64,000 bases of DNA, taken from an uncultured Acidimicrobiales bacterium (GTDB lineage Bacteria > Actinomycetota > Acidimicrobiia > Acidimicrobiales > SHLQ01). Numbering within the stretch: the stretch's first letter is position 1; each line of letters begins with the position of its first letter. The stretch lies in assembly GCA_938015295.1 (NCBI GenBank), contig CALLQB010000010.1:26544-90543 (forward strand). Reading direction: 5' to 3'. This document shows, in pieces, positions 1 to 9,863 of the stretch. Position numbers and translations under genes: made by a program. Below the pieces are notes generated by a model. It ran no database searches. It had not been told where the DNA came from and saw only the letters and a program-made list of their open reading frames with translations.

Positions 1-992
1 GCCTGGTCTGCGTCGGTAGCAGCAGGAGCCTCGGCGGCGGGCGCTTCGGCAACCGGAGCAGCGGGTGCTTCAGCAACTGGTGCAGCAGGTACTTCAGCAA
101 CTGGTGCAGCAGGTGCAGGCGCAACAGGCGCCTCAGCAACCGGAGCAGGAGCAGGAGCAGCAGCAGCGTCGGCTGCGATGCGTGCTTCGCGTTCGGCGGC
201 AGCGGCGGTAGCGGCGGCGCGGGCTTCGACCTGAGCAGCATCCTTCGCAGCTTGCTGTTCGGCGGTGAGCGTGACCGGTGCGTCGGCGATCTGGGGGTTC
301 TTCTTCGAGGCGATGAAGCGCCCCTCGATCACTGCTTCGCTGATGATTCGAGCCATCAGGTCACCCGAGCGAATCGCATCGTCGTTACCGGGGATGACGT
401 ACTTCACCAGGTCCGGGTCGCAGTTGGTATCGACAACCGCAATGATTGGAATACCGAGCTTGTTCGCTTCGGTCACCGCAATGCTTTCCTTCTTGGTGTC
501 AAGAATAAACACCGCTTGTGGAAGCTTTTCCATGTTGCGGATACCAAAGAGGTTCTTTTCGAGCTTCGTCAGCTCGCGGTTGATGAGGAGGGCTTCTTTC
601 TTTGGCATGGCCTCGAACTCACCCGAGTCGCGCATGCGCTGATATTCCTTCATCTTGGCGACGCGCTTGTTCATCGTTTCGTAGTTGGTGAGCATTCCAC
701 CCAACCAGCGTTCGTTGATGTACGGCATGTTCGAGCGTTCGGCGTAGCTCTGGACACTGTCTTGCGCCTGCTTCTTGGTGCCGACAAACAGCACCGTGCC
801 GCCATCAGCAACGAGGTCGCGCACGAACTCATAAGCCACAGCAAGACGCTGCAGCGTCTGGTGCAGGTCGATGATGTAGATGCCGTTGCGTTCTCCGTGC
901 AGGAAACGCTTCATTTTCGGGTTCCAACGACGAGTTTGGTGTCCGAAGTGCACGCCTGCGTCAAGCAGGTCTTTGATGGTTACAACAGCCAT
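1..992 (-). CDS. rpsB: 30S ribosomal protein S2, C-terminus truncated by left window edge; long Ala/Pro-rich C-terminal tail
   Basis: Reverse-strand reading from ATG at 992: [50 protein letters not shown]..., a classic S2 N-terminus. The frame stays open to position 1, so it is absent from the ORF track. Confidence 0.96.
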   Translation of the reverse strand, partial: MAVVTIKDLLDAGVHFGHQTRRWNPKMKRFLHGERNGIYIIDLHQTLQRLAVAYEFVRDLVADGGTVLFVGTKKQAQDSVQSYAERSNMPYINERWLGGMLTNYETMNKRVAKMKEYQRMRDSGEFEAMPKKEALLINRELTKLEKNLFGIRNMEKLPQAVFILDTKKESIAVTEANKLGIPIIAVVDTNCDPDLVKYVIPGNDDAIRSGDLMARIISEAVIEGRFIASKKNPQIADAPVTLTAEQQAAKDAAQVEARAAATAAAAEREARIAADAAAAPAPAPVAEAPVAPAPAAPVAEVPAAPVAEAPAAPVAEAPAAEAPAATDADQ

Positions 993-1230
993 AGCTGTGT
1001 CCTTCCCAGCGGTTGTTGACGATGCGGGTGGCGCCTTCGGCGACCGTGGGTTACCGCAACGTAGTGAGTGAAGTAGACGAATGCCCGAACGCGGGCAGCG
1101 GCCAACGTTTGACCAGCATGTGAGTCTAACCCCCACAACGCCGGGTGCCCTCTTGGGGGCGGGTTTTCCTTGCCAAGTTTCCCGGGTCTCCACACGTGCG
1201 TGCGTGCGGCATCGCAGCCGGGTCCCGCCG

Positions 1231-1746
1231 TCAGTTCGCGCTCACCAAGCGCACCTCGGTGCGCAGTTCTCCGAACAAGGTGTTCGGGTCGAGGTACACA
1301 CCGTTGCGCTTGGCCCCGAAATGGAACCGCTCGCCAGCAAAGCCGACCACGTCACCCTGGCGAACCGCTTCTCCCCTGCTGACGACTCGAGAGGAAAGAA
1401 ACGAGTACGTCGTTCGAAGACCTGCGCCTCCCGAACTCTCACCGTGATCAATGCTGACGTACTGCGACGAGCCGATAGTGCCGGAGAACGCAACAATACC
1501 GTCGGCGGAGGCTCGCACGGGCTCGCCCGAAGCCGTGTCGTACTCGATACCACGATTGCCTGTGCCATACGCCGAAGCCGGGGGCCGGTACGGATCGCTT
1601 ACCGGCGACCCGACAGGAGGCAGATGCGGCATCGACAGGGCACCAACAACCAGCAAAAGACCAAGCAACTTCATCATCAAGAACAACTTTCCAGAACTAG
1701 CCAGAACCAGCCTGCACTGGCCCAACAGGTACAACGACGAAGACAT
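1231..1746 (-). CDS. M23-family metallopeptidase-like secreted protein (start may be the internal ATG near 1677)
   Basis: Signal-like N-terminus followed by [26 protein letters not shown]...YVSIDHG...[26 protein letters not shown]...HFG, the M23/LytM pattern. Lies next to rpsB as in other actinobacteria. Confidence 0.75.
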   Translation of the reverse strand: MSSSLYLLGQCRLVLASSGKLFLMMKLLGLLLVVGALSMPHLPPVGSPVSDPYRPPASAYGTGNRGIEYDTASGEPVRASADGIVAFSGTIGSSQYVSIDHGESSGGAGLRTTYSFLSSRVVSRGEAVRQGDVVGFAGERFHFGAKRNGVYLDPNTLFGELRTEVRLVSAN

Positions 1747-1831
1747 CGACCAGCTGTGACGCGTACGCCAAGTCTTGGCAGTGCTTCGTTACCTTCGACG
1801 GGAAAGTCGGTGAGTTACCCCGTAGAGCGTA

Positions 1832-3889
1832 CTACAGAGGAGCGGGAAGTTCTGCCGAGTGCACGATCGTCAATCGCTGCACGGCGCGAGTGAGGGCCAC
1901 GTACAACAGCCGAAGTCCGTTTGGCAGCTCGCTCAAAGCCGCCGGCTCAACCACAACCACCGAGTCGAACTCGAGGCCCTTGGCAGCCGTGGCGTCCACA
2001 ACCGAAATGGTCGCACCCAACGCCTCTGACGTTCTGGTGTCGACCGCCTCAAGGCCCGCCTCGCGCAGTGCCTCGAGTAGCGCATCGAGTTCGCTCGCCG
2101 CAGCGATCACTCCAGTAGTACGAAACGCTTCGGCGCTTGACGCAACAGCCTCGGCCACTACCGCAGCCCGTTCGTCAACCTTTGCGAACGCAATCGTGGG
2201 CCCCGGCCCCGCATGGCGCACCGATGTCGAAGGTGTGATGTCTGGCGCCGTGATCGGCAAGAGCGCGTTTGCATAGTCGAGAATTGGTCCAGGAACACGG
2301 TATCCAACCGTGAGCTCGGCTCGACGCACCGCTGTTTCGGCGACGTCGATCCCCAAAGCCGTCACCACGTCGTCCCAACTTTCCTGAGCGCCGGGTGCGG
2401 TGGCTTGTGCGATATCGCCGAGGATCGTTATCGACCCCTTGCGCGCTCGGCGCCCCACAACGCGCAGGGCCATCGCACTGAGATCCTGAGCTTCGTCGAC
2501 CACCACATGGCCATACTGGGTTGCCACTCCCCCACAAAGTTCCTGCGCCTCGTCAAGCAAGGCAAGGTCAGCGACAGTCCACTTGTCGGGCTCGCCCTTC
2601 CTCGCTGCCGATCGGTGCAAAAGACGCCGCTCTTCATCATCGAGAAGCCCCGAAGACGCACGCGCCAACAATGCTTTATTGCTCAACACCGATTGCACCA
2701 GCGTCACCGCCCCAAGCGTCGGCCACGTTCGTGCCACCAGTTTCTTGAAATCGGCACTCGATCGAACCGCGCCAACTGTCTCATCCACCTGCAACTCGCC
2801 CAACTCGCGGGCGACGAGTTCTTGCTTGACCTCGCGGAGCAGAAGTTGACTGAAGATCCGGCGGGCGTCGTTGAGGGCCATATCTCTACTCGCCGCATCT
2901 TGCTGAGCCTCCGCTATCTGCTCGGGACGAAGGGTCACGGTGCGCGCCCCCACCGGCAATCGCACGTCTTCGGTAGGTGCTCTCAATTTGTCGAGCGCCG
3001 CTCTACGCAACACCTGCGACATTCGAAGATCGCCCTTCAGCACATGACAGGCAAGCGAATCTTTGCCCCGCAGTCGGTACTTCACGTCGAGCAACGATTG
3101 CACCGTCGACTGGGTTACCGCGGTCTCACCCAGCGACGGCAAGACATTGCCCACGTAGTTCAGAAACATGCGGTTGGGTCCAACAACAAGCACCCGACTC
3201 GAGCTGAGCTCCTCACGGTGTTCAAACAGCAAGAAGGCCGCTCTATGCAAGCCAACGGCAGTCTTGCCAGTTCCAGGGCCGCCCTGCACGATCAAACACT
3301 CGGCCAGCGGTGCACGAATGATCTCGTCTTGTTCCGCAGCAATCGTAGCGACGATGTCGGCCATCTCTCCCGTGCGAGACCTTTCGATCTCGGCCAGAAG
3401 CGGATCCGGGAGTCCGGCGCCAACGACCGATTCGGGATCATCGAGGTGCTCGTCGAAAATCGCGAGCAAGGTGTCGGCCTCGCAGGTGAACCTGCGTCGG
3501 AGCGCCAAGCCCTGCGCGTCAGCAGCGGTAGCTCGGTAAAACGGGATAGCTACTGGCACGCGCCAGTCGACAACCACCGGTTCGGTGTCGGCGTTCTCGA
3601 TGTGGCGACGACCGACGTACCAACAATCACCATCGGAAACAAGTGGGTCTTCGTCGATACGCCCGAAACACAGGGTCGCCGCACCAAGTTCGAGCGAAGC
3701 GGCGCGATCGGCTAGGTGCGCTCGAGCGATTCTGGCCTCGGCGGTGTTCTCTTCGCGAACCGCTCGCTCGCCAAACTCAAGCGTCTCTTCGGCCCGCTGC
3801 TGCATCGACTCGAGCGACCGGCGCGCTGCGTGGAGGTACGCCTGCTCGATCTCAAAATCTGGATGGGCCGCCGCTTCAGACATGGCCAT
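1832..3889 (-). CDS. HelD/HelR-like UvrD-superfamily ATPase (RNA polymerase-associated helicase-like)
   Basis: Walker A QGGPGTGKTAVGLHRAAFLL; VVVDEAQDLSAMALRVVGRR; C-terminal GLEFDSVVVVEP...LYVALTRAVQRL; N-terminal coiled-coil start and YVGRRHIENADTEPVVVDWRVPVAIPFYRAT, typical of the actinobacterial HelD family. Confidence 0.88.
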   Translation of the reverse strand: MAMSEAAAHPDFEIEQAYLHAARRSLESMQQRAEETLEFGERAVREENTAEARIARAHLADRAASLELGAATLCFGRIDEDPLVSDGDCWYVGRRHIENADTEPVVVDWRVPVAIPFYRATAADAQGLALRRRFTCEADTLLAIFDEHLDDPESVVGAGLPDPLLAEIERSRTGEMADIVATIAAEQDEIIRAPLAECLIVQGGPGTGKTAVGLHRAAFLLFEHREELSSSRVLVVGPNRMFLNYVGNVLPSLGETAVTQSTVQSLLDVKYRLRGKDSLACHVLKGDLRMSQVLRRAALDKLRAPTEDVRLPVGARTVTLRPEQIAEAQQDAASRDMALNDARRIFSQLLLREVKQELVARELGELQVDETVGAVRSSADFKKLVARTWPTLGAVTLVQSVLSNKALLARASSGLLDDEERRLLHRSAARKGEPDKWTVADLALLDEAQELCGGVATQYGHVVVDEAQDLSAMALRVVGRRARKGSITILGDIAQATAPGAQESWDDVVTALGIDVAETAVRRAELTVGYRVPGPILDYANALLPITAPDITPSTSVRHAGPGPTIAFAKVDERAAVVAEAVASSAEAFRTTGVIAAASELDALLEALREAGLEAVDTRTSEALGATISVVDATAAKGLEFDSVVVVEPAALSELPNGLRLLYVALTRAVQRLTIVHSAELPAPL

Positions 3890-3941
3890 CGATGCTACTC
3901 CGGCGCGGAGTCAGCTTTAGAGAATTTCTTTGCCAGGCCTA

Positions 3942-4772
3942 TTAGCGAACCGGTTCGCGATCGGTTGCCGTCATTCTCGACCGCAGCTGCAGGACAGCCT
4001 TGGTGTGAATCTGGCAGACCCGACTCTCGGTCACGCCCAACACATCGCCAATCTCTGCGAGCGTAAGACCTTCATAGTAATAGAGGGTCAGCACCATCTT
4101 TTCGCGCTCGTTCATACGGTTGATCGACTCCGCAAGAAGTGAACGCATCTCTTCTACTTCGTACTGGCCTACTGGCCCTGCGTCGGCATCGGCGATGGTG
4201 TCGCCCAAGGTAAGCGTTTCTCCGCGGTCGCCGCTTGACGACAACATTTCATCCAAGGCCACGATTCCGACGAAAGAAATCTGCCCCATGATCGTCTGGA
4301 GCTGGTCAAGGGTTATCCGCAAATCGGCGGCGAGTTCTTCTTCGGTCGGAGCCCGGTGCAGTTTGGCTTCAAGTCGGCTAAACGACTTCTCTAGGTTGCG
4401 CGCCTTCGCACGCACCGATCGCGGCACCCAGTCGATCGAGCGGAGCTCATCAAGAATTGCACCCTTGATCCGCGAGATGGCATAGGTCTCAAACTTGTAG
4501 CCACGTTCAAGGTCGAACTTTTCGATCGCGTCGATAAGCCCGAACATGCCATAGCTGACCAAATCAGACTGTTCGACGTTCTGCGGAAGACCAACAGCCA
4601 CGCGGCCCGCGACATACTTGACCAACGGCGAGTAGTGCACGATCAGTTGATCTCGTGCCTTGGGTTGTTCTTTGACCTTGTAGGCATCCCAGAGGGGCTG
4701 CACATCGGGGCGTTCGTCTGCCACGTTCGTCCTTGTCGTATCTTCGTCGTGTCGTATCTTCGTCGTATTCAA
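3942..4772 (-). CDS. RNA polymerase sigma factor, FliA/WhiG family (sigma-28-like)
   Basis: [45 protein letters not shown]...[30 protein letters not shown]...[43 protein letters not shown]. Confidence 0.93.
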   Translation of the reverse strand: MNTTKIRHDEDTTRTNVADERPDVQPLWDAYKVKEQPKARDQLIVHYSPLVKYVAGRVAVGLPQNVEQSDLVSYGMFGLIDAIEKFDLERGYKFETYAISRIKGAILDELRSIDWVPRSVRAKARNLEKSFSRLEAKLHRAPTEEELAADLRITLDQLQTIMGQISFVGIVALDEMLSSSGDRGETLTLGDTIADADAGPVGQYEVEEMRSLLAESINRMNEREKMVLTLYYYEGLTLAEIGDVLGVTESRVCQIHTKAVLQLRSRMTATDREPVR

Positions 4773-5698
4773 GCTCTCGGGTGGGTGGCCCGATGAACCC
4801 GTTGTAAGTGCTCTTTGCTGACATGGGTGTAGATCTGTGTAGTGCTCAGGTCAGCGTGTCCGAGCAACTCCTGCACAGCTCTTAGATCGGCACCGCCATC
4901 CAAGAGATGAGTCGCGAAGGTATGTCGGAGCGCATGAGGGTGCGTTGGACCTAGAGAACGCCTATCGATAATTCTTCGTACATCTCGGGGTGTTATGGGA
5001 TTTCCTCGCAAGTTCACGAAGACCCTGTCGCCCGAGCTGGAGCCCGACAGTTCCCTAGCCGGTCCCTGCTTTGACGGCTCTTCGGATTCACCACCCGCAA
5101 TGAATGGCCCGCGATGTTCGAGCCAAAGCAACAGTGCATCGCGTGCCGCATCAGATACTGGGCAAACCCGCTCCTTTTGCCCCTTACCCCACACGCGTAT
5201 GCGGTGCCGATCGAGTTCGAGTTGGCCGAGCGCGAGCCCGCACAGCTCACTCACCCGAAGTCCGCTGCCATACAGCAGCTCGAGGATTGCCAGGTCGCGT
5301 GCCTTGCGGCCAGCAGCATCGTCAGCAACGCGAGCAGGCGGCTCATCGAGAAGCGCCGCAACCTCATTGTCGGGCAAGATGCGCGGAAGTCGCGCCGCCC
5401 CCTTTGGCGCACTGAGGCCAATGGTGGGGTCACTCTCGACGATGCCGTTCTTTCGTGCCCAATCAAAGTACCGGCGGATCGATGACGCCTTGCGAGCAAT
5501 AGTTCGTTTCGCGTACTTCTGCTGGTCGAGAAAGGCGAGATATCGCCGAAGCGTGCGGCGCCGCACCTGTGATGGACGGTCGACCTGCACCGCCTCAAGC
5601 CAGGAAATAAAGGCGCGAAGATCTCGACAGTAGACGGCATTCGTGGCATCAGAAACAGAAACCAGCGATGCCGAGAAACGATCAATGCTCCAACTCAC
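4769..5698 (-). CDS. xerC: Tyrosine recombinase XerC/XerD
   Basis: [15 protein letters not shown]...[14 protein letters not shown]...[50 protein letters not shown] overlap with the sigma factor gene. Confidence 0.9.
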   Translation of the reverse strand: MSWSIDRFSASLVSVSDATNAVYCRDLRAFISWLEAVQVDRPSQVRRRTLRRYLAFLDQQKYAKRTIARKASSIRRYFDWARKNGIVESDPTIGLSAPKGAARLPRILPDNEVAALLDEPPARVADDAAGRKARDLAILELLYGSGLRVSELCGLALGQLELDRHRIRVWGKGQKERVCPVSDAARDALLLWLEHRGPFIAGGESEEPSKQGPARELSGSSSGDRVFVNLRGNPITPRDVRRIIDRRSLGPTHPHALRHTFATHLLDGGADLRAVQELLGHADLSTTQIYTHVSKEHLQRVHRATHPRA

Positions 5699-5756
5699 GA
5701 CCCCTAGAGCGTACCGGCATTCTCACAAATACGGCACAAATGGCCACTCTGTGTGG

Positions 5757-6929
5757 TCAATGGTCGCAGGAGCTCTCACCTCTCGCCACTCGCTCAAACC
5801 ATCCCTCGCTTTCGATCACCCATCCGGTGGAACGCAGCACGTCGAGGGCACCGGCAAGCTCTGCCGGTGAACAGCGCACGCCAACCAAGAGCTGCTCGGC
5901 GGCAGCCGGTTGCCACCCCATTGTGGCCAACACGTCGCCTGCTAATCCTCCTGGCTCCAACCGCAGCTCGCTGCTCGAGCGTTGCGCGGCCGCCGTGAGG
6001 CCAAGCTCGATAAGCACATCATCGACACCACATGCTGGCGCACAGCCGTCGCGAAGGAGCGCATTTGTGCCCTCGGCAGACGGGCTATGTATTGGACCGG
6101 GCACCGCCATCACCGGCACACCCCGGCGTTCGGCCTCAGCCACGGTGTGCATCGATCCGCCACGAACGTGTGACTCGACCACTAGAACCACATCGGACAA
6201 TGCCGCGACTATTCGGTTCCGGGCGGGGAAACGCCACCGCTCGGGCTGCGTACCGATCGGCCCTTCCGACAACACGACACCGGTTCGCGCAACGTCCTCC
6301 CAAAGCAAGCGGTTGCTGGCCGGATAGACCGAGTCGAGGCCGTTGGCTACTACCGCAATGGGCGGTGCACCCCCAGAATCGATTGCCCCATGATGCGCGG
6401 CCGCGTCGATGCCCAGCGCAAGCCCCGAAACGACGCCGACCCCGGCCAGCGAAAGATCGCGTGCGAAGGCCCTCGCAATGTCGTGGCCGTACCTCGTACA
6501 TTTTCGAGTGCCGACGATCGCAACACGCGGACCTGCGATCACATCGGGGTCGCCCCGATGAAAGAGTATGGCCGGGGGCTCGGGATCGTGTACCAAGGCT
6601 TCCGGAAATGCCGCCGAGCCAAACCAGAACGCGCCGATTCCGCGTTGCATCGTGTCGTCCCAGAAAGCCGCCACATCAAACTCCTGCGCATCGGCAGCCC
6701 ACCGCGAAAGCATCTCGGCGCCACCGCGACCGAGCGCATGCGCTTGACCCTTCGTGCCACCCCGCATCACAAGCTCCCAAGCGGCGCGCGGCTGCCGGTC
6801 GGCAAGGAGAACTCGCAACCTACGGGGCCCAGCGCCAGCAAGAGCTGCGAGAGCGGCCAACCATGCAGCGGTCGGCAAAGCCACGTTCTGCTCATCGGGG
6901 TTTCGCTTCTCGGTGCTTCGACTATCCAT
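5757..6929 (-). CDS. dprA: DNA-processing protein DprA
   Basis: PRVAIVGTRKCTRYGHDIARAFARDLSLAGVGVVSGLALGIDAAAHHGAI...VLSEGPIGTQPERWRFPARNRIVAALSDVVLVVES...VMAVPGPI. Confidence 0.94.
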   Translation of the reverse strand: MDSRSTEKRNPDEQNVALPTAAWLAALAALAGAGPRRLRVLLADRQPRAAWELVMRGGTKGQAHALGRGGAEMLSRWAADAQEFDVAAFWDDTMQRGIGAFWFGSAAFPEALVHDPEPPAILFHRGDPDVIAGPRVAIVGTRKCTRYGHDIARAFARDLSLAGVGVVSGLALGIDAAAHHGAIDSGGAPPIAVVANGLDSVYPASNRLLWEDVARTGVVLSEGPIGTQPERWRFPARNRIVAALSDVVLVVESHVRGGSMHTVAEAERRGVPVMAVPGPIHSPSAEGTNALLRDGCAPACGVDDVLIELGLTAAAQRSSSELRLEPGGLAGDVLATMGWQPAAAEQLLVGVRCSPAELAGALDVLRSTGWVIESEGWFERVARGESSCDH

Positions 6930-8463
6930 GTGACGCCTTCCGGTAGAGGCGAGCGCCGGGTCGACCCGCTGCGAGCGGCTGGGTACGCAACATCAACGCC
7001 GTTTGTACGTGTTCGGCGGTGAGTTCGGCCAGGTCGCCAGCGAGGTCAGCAATCGTTCTTGCTACCGACCGCACGCGGTGAAGGCCGCGGGCGCTGAGCT
7101 GCTGGTCGGACAATGCTCGCTCAAGGACCGACCGAGCGCCTGCACTAAGCGGTGCAAATTCCTCGAGCTGGGTCGGCGAAAGTTTGCCGTTCGCCCGCAC
7201 TCCCCTGCTGGCCGCCAAACTTCGCGCCGCTGCGACCCGCGTAAAAACGTCGCCGCTACTTTCGCCAGGATCAACACCGAGCAGTTCAAGGGCGCTTGGC
7301 CGCTGGACAGTGACTCGAATATCGAACCGGTCGAGAAGAGGACCGGACACCCGCTGGTGGTAACGATGTCTCGCGCTTTGCGAGCATCGGCAACCTCCCG
7401 GAGACCCGGCGCCCCCGCAGGGGCAGGGATTCATGGCACCAACCAACAACACCTCGGCCGGGAACGTCGCCGCACCGTGGGCGCGGGCGACTCGAACCAC
7501 CCCGTCTTCCAAGGGTTGCCGAAGGGCATCGAGAGCGCTCGGCGCGAACTCGCCCATTTCGTCGAGGAAGAGCACGCCACCCGAAGCCAAACTTAATTCA
7601 CCGGGCCGCATCGAAGCGGTGCCACCGCCAATGAGCGACACCGACGACGCTCCGTGATGAGGCGACCGGAACGGTGGCCGTTGAATAAAGCCGTTTCGGG
7701 GCAAGAGCTCACCTGCGGCCGAATGAATACGACTGACCTCGAGCGATTGGCGAGCATCAAGCTCTGGGAGCAAACCCGGCAGCCGCCTAGCCAACATCGA
7801 CTTGCCCCCTCCCGGAGGGCCGACAAAGAGCAGATGATGCGAACCGGCGGCCGCCACTTCAAGAGCAAATCTCGCAAAGTGCTGACCTCGCACATCGGCA
7901 AGGTCGGGGTACTGAGGTTCGTCGCCGGCCTCGGGAGGCGGCGGCGGGGCAGGCCATGGCTGATCGTTGACCAGAACGTCGATGAGTTCGCGCAGACTCC
8001 GTACCGCCCGCACCTGGCCATCGGCGACAAGATCAGCCTCGAGGAAGTTGGGACGAGCGACGACCACGGTGTCGGTTGCGATGACATCGACCAGCGGAAG
8101 CACCCCAGGCACCGGCCGAAGTGTGCCGTCGAGCCCCAACTCGGCCAGTGCCCCAATGCCTTCGATGCACCGGGGTTTCAACTGGTCACTGGCGACGAGA
8201 ATTCCCAGAGCGATGGCCAGATCGAGACCAGCTCCGCCGGCTGGAACACCCGTCGGAGACAGGTTGACAGTGATGCGTTGCATCGGCCAGTCGGCATCGC
8301 AACTCAAGAGCGCGGCGCGCACTCTGTCGCGTGCCTCTCGACACGAGGTGTCGGGCAAACCAACGATGCTGAACGATGGGATACCACCCGAAACGTGCAC
8401 TTCTACGCCAACGGGCCAACCCTGGGCTCCCGATAACGAAGCAGAGGAAACTGTCGCTAACAC
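6922..8463 (-). CDS. comM: YifB/ComM family Mg-chelatase-like AAA ATPase
   Basis: MLATVSSASLSGAQGWPVGVEVHVSGGIPSFSIVGLPDTSCREARDRVRAAL...LLFVGPPGGGKSMLARRLPGLLP...FRSPHHGASSVSLIGGG...GAMNPCPCG. Confidence 0.95.
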   Translation of the reverse strand: MLATVSSASLSGAQGWPVGVEVHVSGGIPSFSIVGLPDTSCREARDRVRAALLSCDADWPMQRITVNLSPTGVPAGGAGLDLAIALGILVASDQLKPRCIEGIGALAELGLDGTLRPVPGVLPLVDVIATDTVVVARPNFLEADLVADGQVRAVRSLRELIDVLVNDQPWPAPPPPPEAGDEPQYPDLADVRGQHFARFALEVAAAGSHHLLFVGPPGGGKSMLARRLPGLLPELDARQSLEVSRIHSAAGELLPRNGFIQRPPFRSPHHGASSVSLIGGGTASMRPGELSLASGGVLFLDEMGEFAPSALDALRQPLEDGVVRVARAHGAATFPAEVLLVGAMNPCPCGGAGSPGGCRCSQSARHRYHQRVSGPLLDRFDIRVTVQRPSALELLGVDPGESSGDVFTRVAAARSLAASRGVRANGKLSPTQLEEFAPLSAGARSVLERALSDQQLSARGLHRVRSVARTIADLAGDLAELTAEHVQTALMLRTQPLAAGRPGARLYRKASHG

Positions 8464-8574
8464 GCGACCTCCAAAACAAATCGAACTGTTTGGAGGAAGA
8501 ACTACGCGGCTTCCCGAAGCGTTAGAAAGAATCTAGCGAGGGGCGGTGACACGTTCGCCAGATTGCTTGTTGGT

Positions 8575-8910
8575 TCAGTTGAGAACCTCTCGGCTATACC
8601 GCACCACCGCAAGGATTTCTTCGTCAGAAAGCACGCTGGAAAACGACGGCATGTTGTTGCGCCCTTGCACCACAACGGTCGTCTGATCTTCAGCGTCAGG
8701 GAAGTTTTCGAGAACCTGCCCGTTGTTCAAACGAGGTCCAGTTCCGCCACCGCCATCTGGGCCGTGGCAGGTCGCACATCGGGCAGACCAGACGTCGCGG
8801 CCCTGCGTTAACGCTGCGTCAGCGCCCTCCGGAACTGCGGGGGCCTGTGCACAAGCCCCCGCAAACAACGAAAGCGCCGCGACGGTCATCAACAGATACA
8901 CAAGCCTCAC
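8575..8910 (-). CDS. Secreted/lipid-anchored c-type cytochrome
   Basis: Lipobox-like SLFAGAC, then WSARCATCHGPDGGGGTGPRLNNG (CxxCH) and MPSFSSVLSDEEILAVVRYSR (distal Met). Confidence 0.85.
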   Translation of the reverse strand: MRLVYLLMTVAALSLFAGACAQAPAVPEGADAALTQGRDVWSARCATCHGPDGGGGTGPRLNNGQVLENFPDAEDQTTVVVQGRNNMPSFSSVLSDEEILAVVRYSREVLN

Positions 8911-8985
8911 GGCCCTACGTTCACACCACGCCCGCGGCTATGCACAACCGAGCGGAAGAGGCCTCGGTCACGTATCCTCCAAGAC

Positions 8986-9096
8986 ATGGGATTCGACCCC
9001 AACCGCCCGCACAAGAAGCGGCCCACGGACCTGTTGTATGTGGGAGCCGCAACCGTCGTCTTTGTCGCGCTGGCCCTGTGGATGTTTCTCGGCTGA
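8986..9096 (+). CDS. 36-aa single-TM small protein
   Basis: ATG...TGA encodes MGFDPNRPHKKRPTDLLYVGAATVVFVALALWMFLG; its stop overlaps the next ORF start (TGATG). Below the ORF-track size cut-off. Confidence 0.6.
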   Translation: MGFDPNRPHKKRPTDLLYVGAATVVFVALALWMFLG

Positions 9097-9305
9097 TGAT
9101 CGATCCCGAGAGTTTGGGCGATGTCGAGACCCGCTTTATCCAGCCGTATCAGGCAAACAAGTTTTACGTGTGCCCCGGATGCAACCGTGACATCCCCCCG
9201 GGCATGGGCCACATGGTCGCGGTGCCTGTCGACGCACCCGACCTTCGCCGACACTGGCACCGAGGTTGCTGGAACAATCGCAAAAACCGAAAACGTCGCC
9301 GCTAG
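9096..9305 (+). CDS. Conserved actinobacterial small Cys-motif protein (commonly auto-annotated ATP/GTP-binding protein)
   Basis: MIDPESLGDVETRFIQPYQANKFYVCPGCNRDIPPGMGHMVAVPVDAPDLRRHWHRGCWNNRKNRKRRR; C-terminal part of the 8847..9305 track ORF; translationally coupled to the upstream 36-aa ORF. Confidence 0.7.
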   Translation: MIDPESLGDVETRFIQPYQANKFYVCPGCNRDIPPGMGHMVAVPVDAPDLRRHWHRGCWNNRKNRKRRR

Positions 9306-9321
9306 CTGGATCCAGATCGAT

Positions 9322-9759
9322 CTAGGCGAAGAGCCAAAGAACGATCGGAATCGATACGAAGAACTCGGACACGACGACCATCGCCACCGGTAGCAGCCAA
9401 GAAGCGCTCGTCTGCGGCGCTCCAGCAGGCATTCTGTGGTCGTACACAACTAGGGCGACAACGCTGCCAACGACTGCGTAAACGACAAACGGCACCGCGA
9501 ACAACAACCCGAACCAATCCGAGCACGACTGAAACAGGCAGTGGGAAACCAACAGGAAAAAGACGCCTATCGCGGACACCACGCCGGCGATCAGCGCAGC
9601 GATCACTCCGAAGAATCCAGCCACCAAACCGGGGCTATCATCGACCGCTGGCTGTGGACCTTGACCGTCGGCGAACCCAGTTTGTGGCCTGGCATTCGAC
9701 AGTGAGGTGTGCGACCTCAAGGTTTTTTGCGACGGGGTGTGCTGCGACGAGGTGTTCAT
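9322..9759 (-). CDS. Hypothetical multi-TM membrane protein
   Basis: 145-aa ORF with hydrophobic segments (VAGFFGVIAALIAGVVSAIGVFFLL; LLFAVPFVVYAVVGSVVALVVY). Confidence 0.55.
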   Translation of the reverse strand: MNTSSQHTPSQKTLRSHTSLSNARPQTGFADGQGPQPAVDDSPGLVAGFFGVIAALIAGVVSAIGVFFLLVSHCLFQSCSDWFGLLFAVPFVVYAVVGSVVALVVYDHRMPAGAPQTSASWLLPVAMVVVSEFFVSIPIVLWLFA

Positions 9760-9863
9760 ACCTCAAGTGTGACCCGAGCAAACCAGGCATCGACTAGGGG
9801 TTCACCCCCATTACCGCGTGGGGCACGCCGATCGTGTCACACCGCCATCGTAGGTTTTGGTCA

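Noticed and set aside
1-190. Possible CRISPR-like or intergenic satellite at the left edge
   Set aside because: The repeats are in-frame codons of the S2 Ala/Pro tail; no unique spacers.
2213-3715. 500-aa plus-strand ORF antisense to the HelD-like gene
   Set aside because: Shadow ORF of a high-GC gene: Arg/His-rich, no domain pattern, opposite strand of a well-supported CDS.
4769-5698. XerC-like recombinase as a sign of an integrated mobile element
   Set aside because: Sits in conserved housekeeping context (dprA-whiG-rpsB) with no att-like repeats or tRNA nearby.
6032-6946. 304-aa plus-strand ORF opposite dprA
   Set aside because: Arg/Pro/His-rich frame-shadow; dprA on the minus strand is unambiguous.
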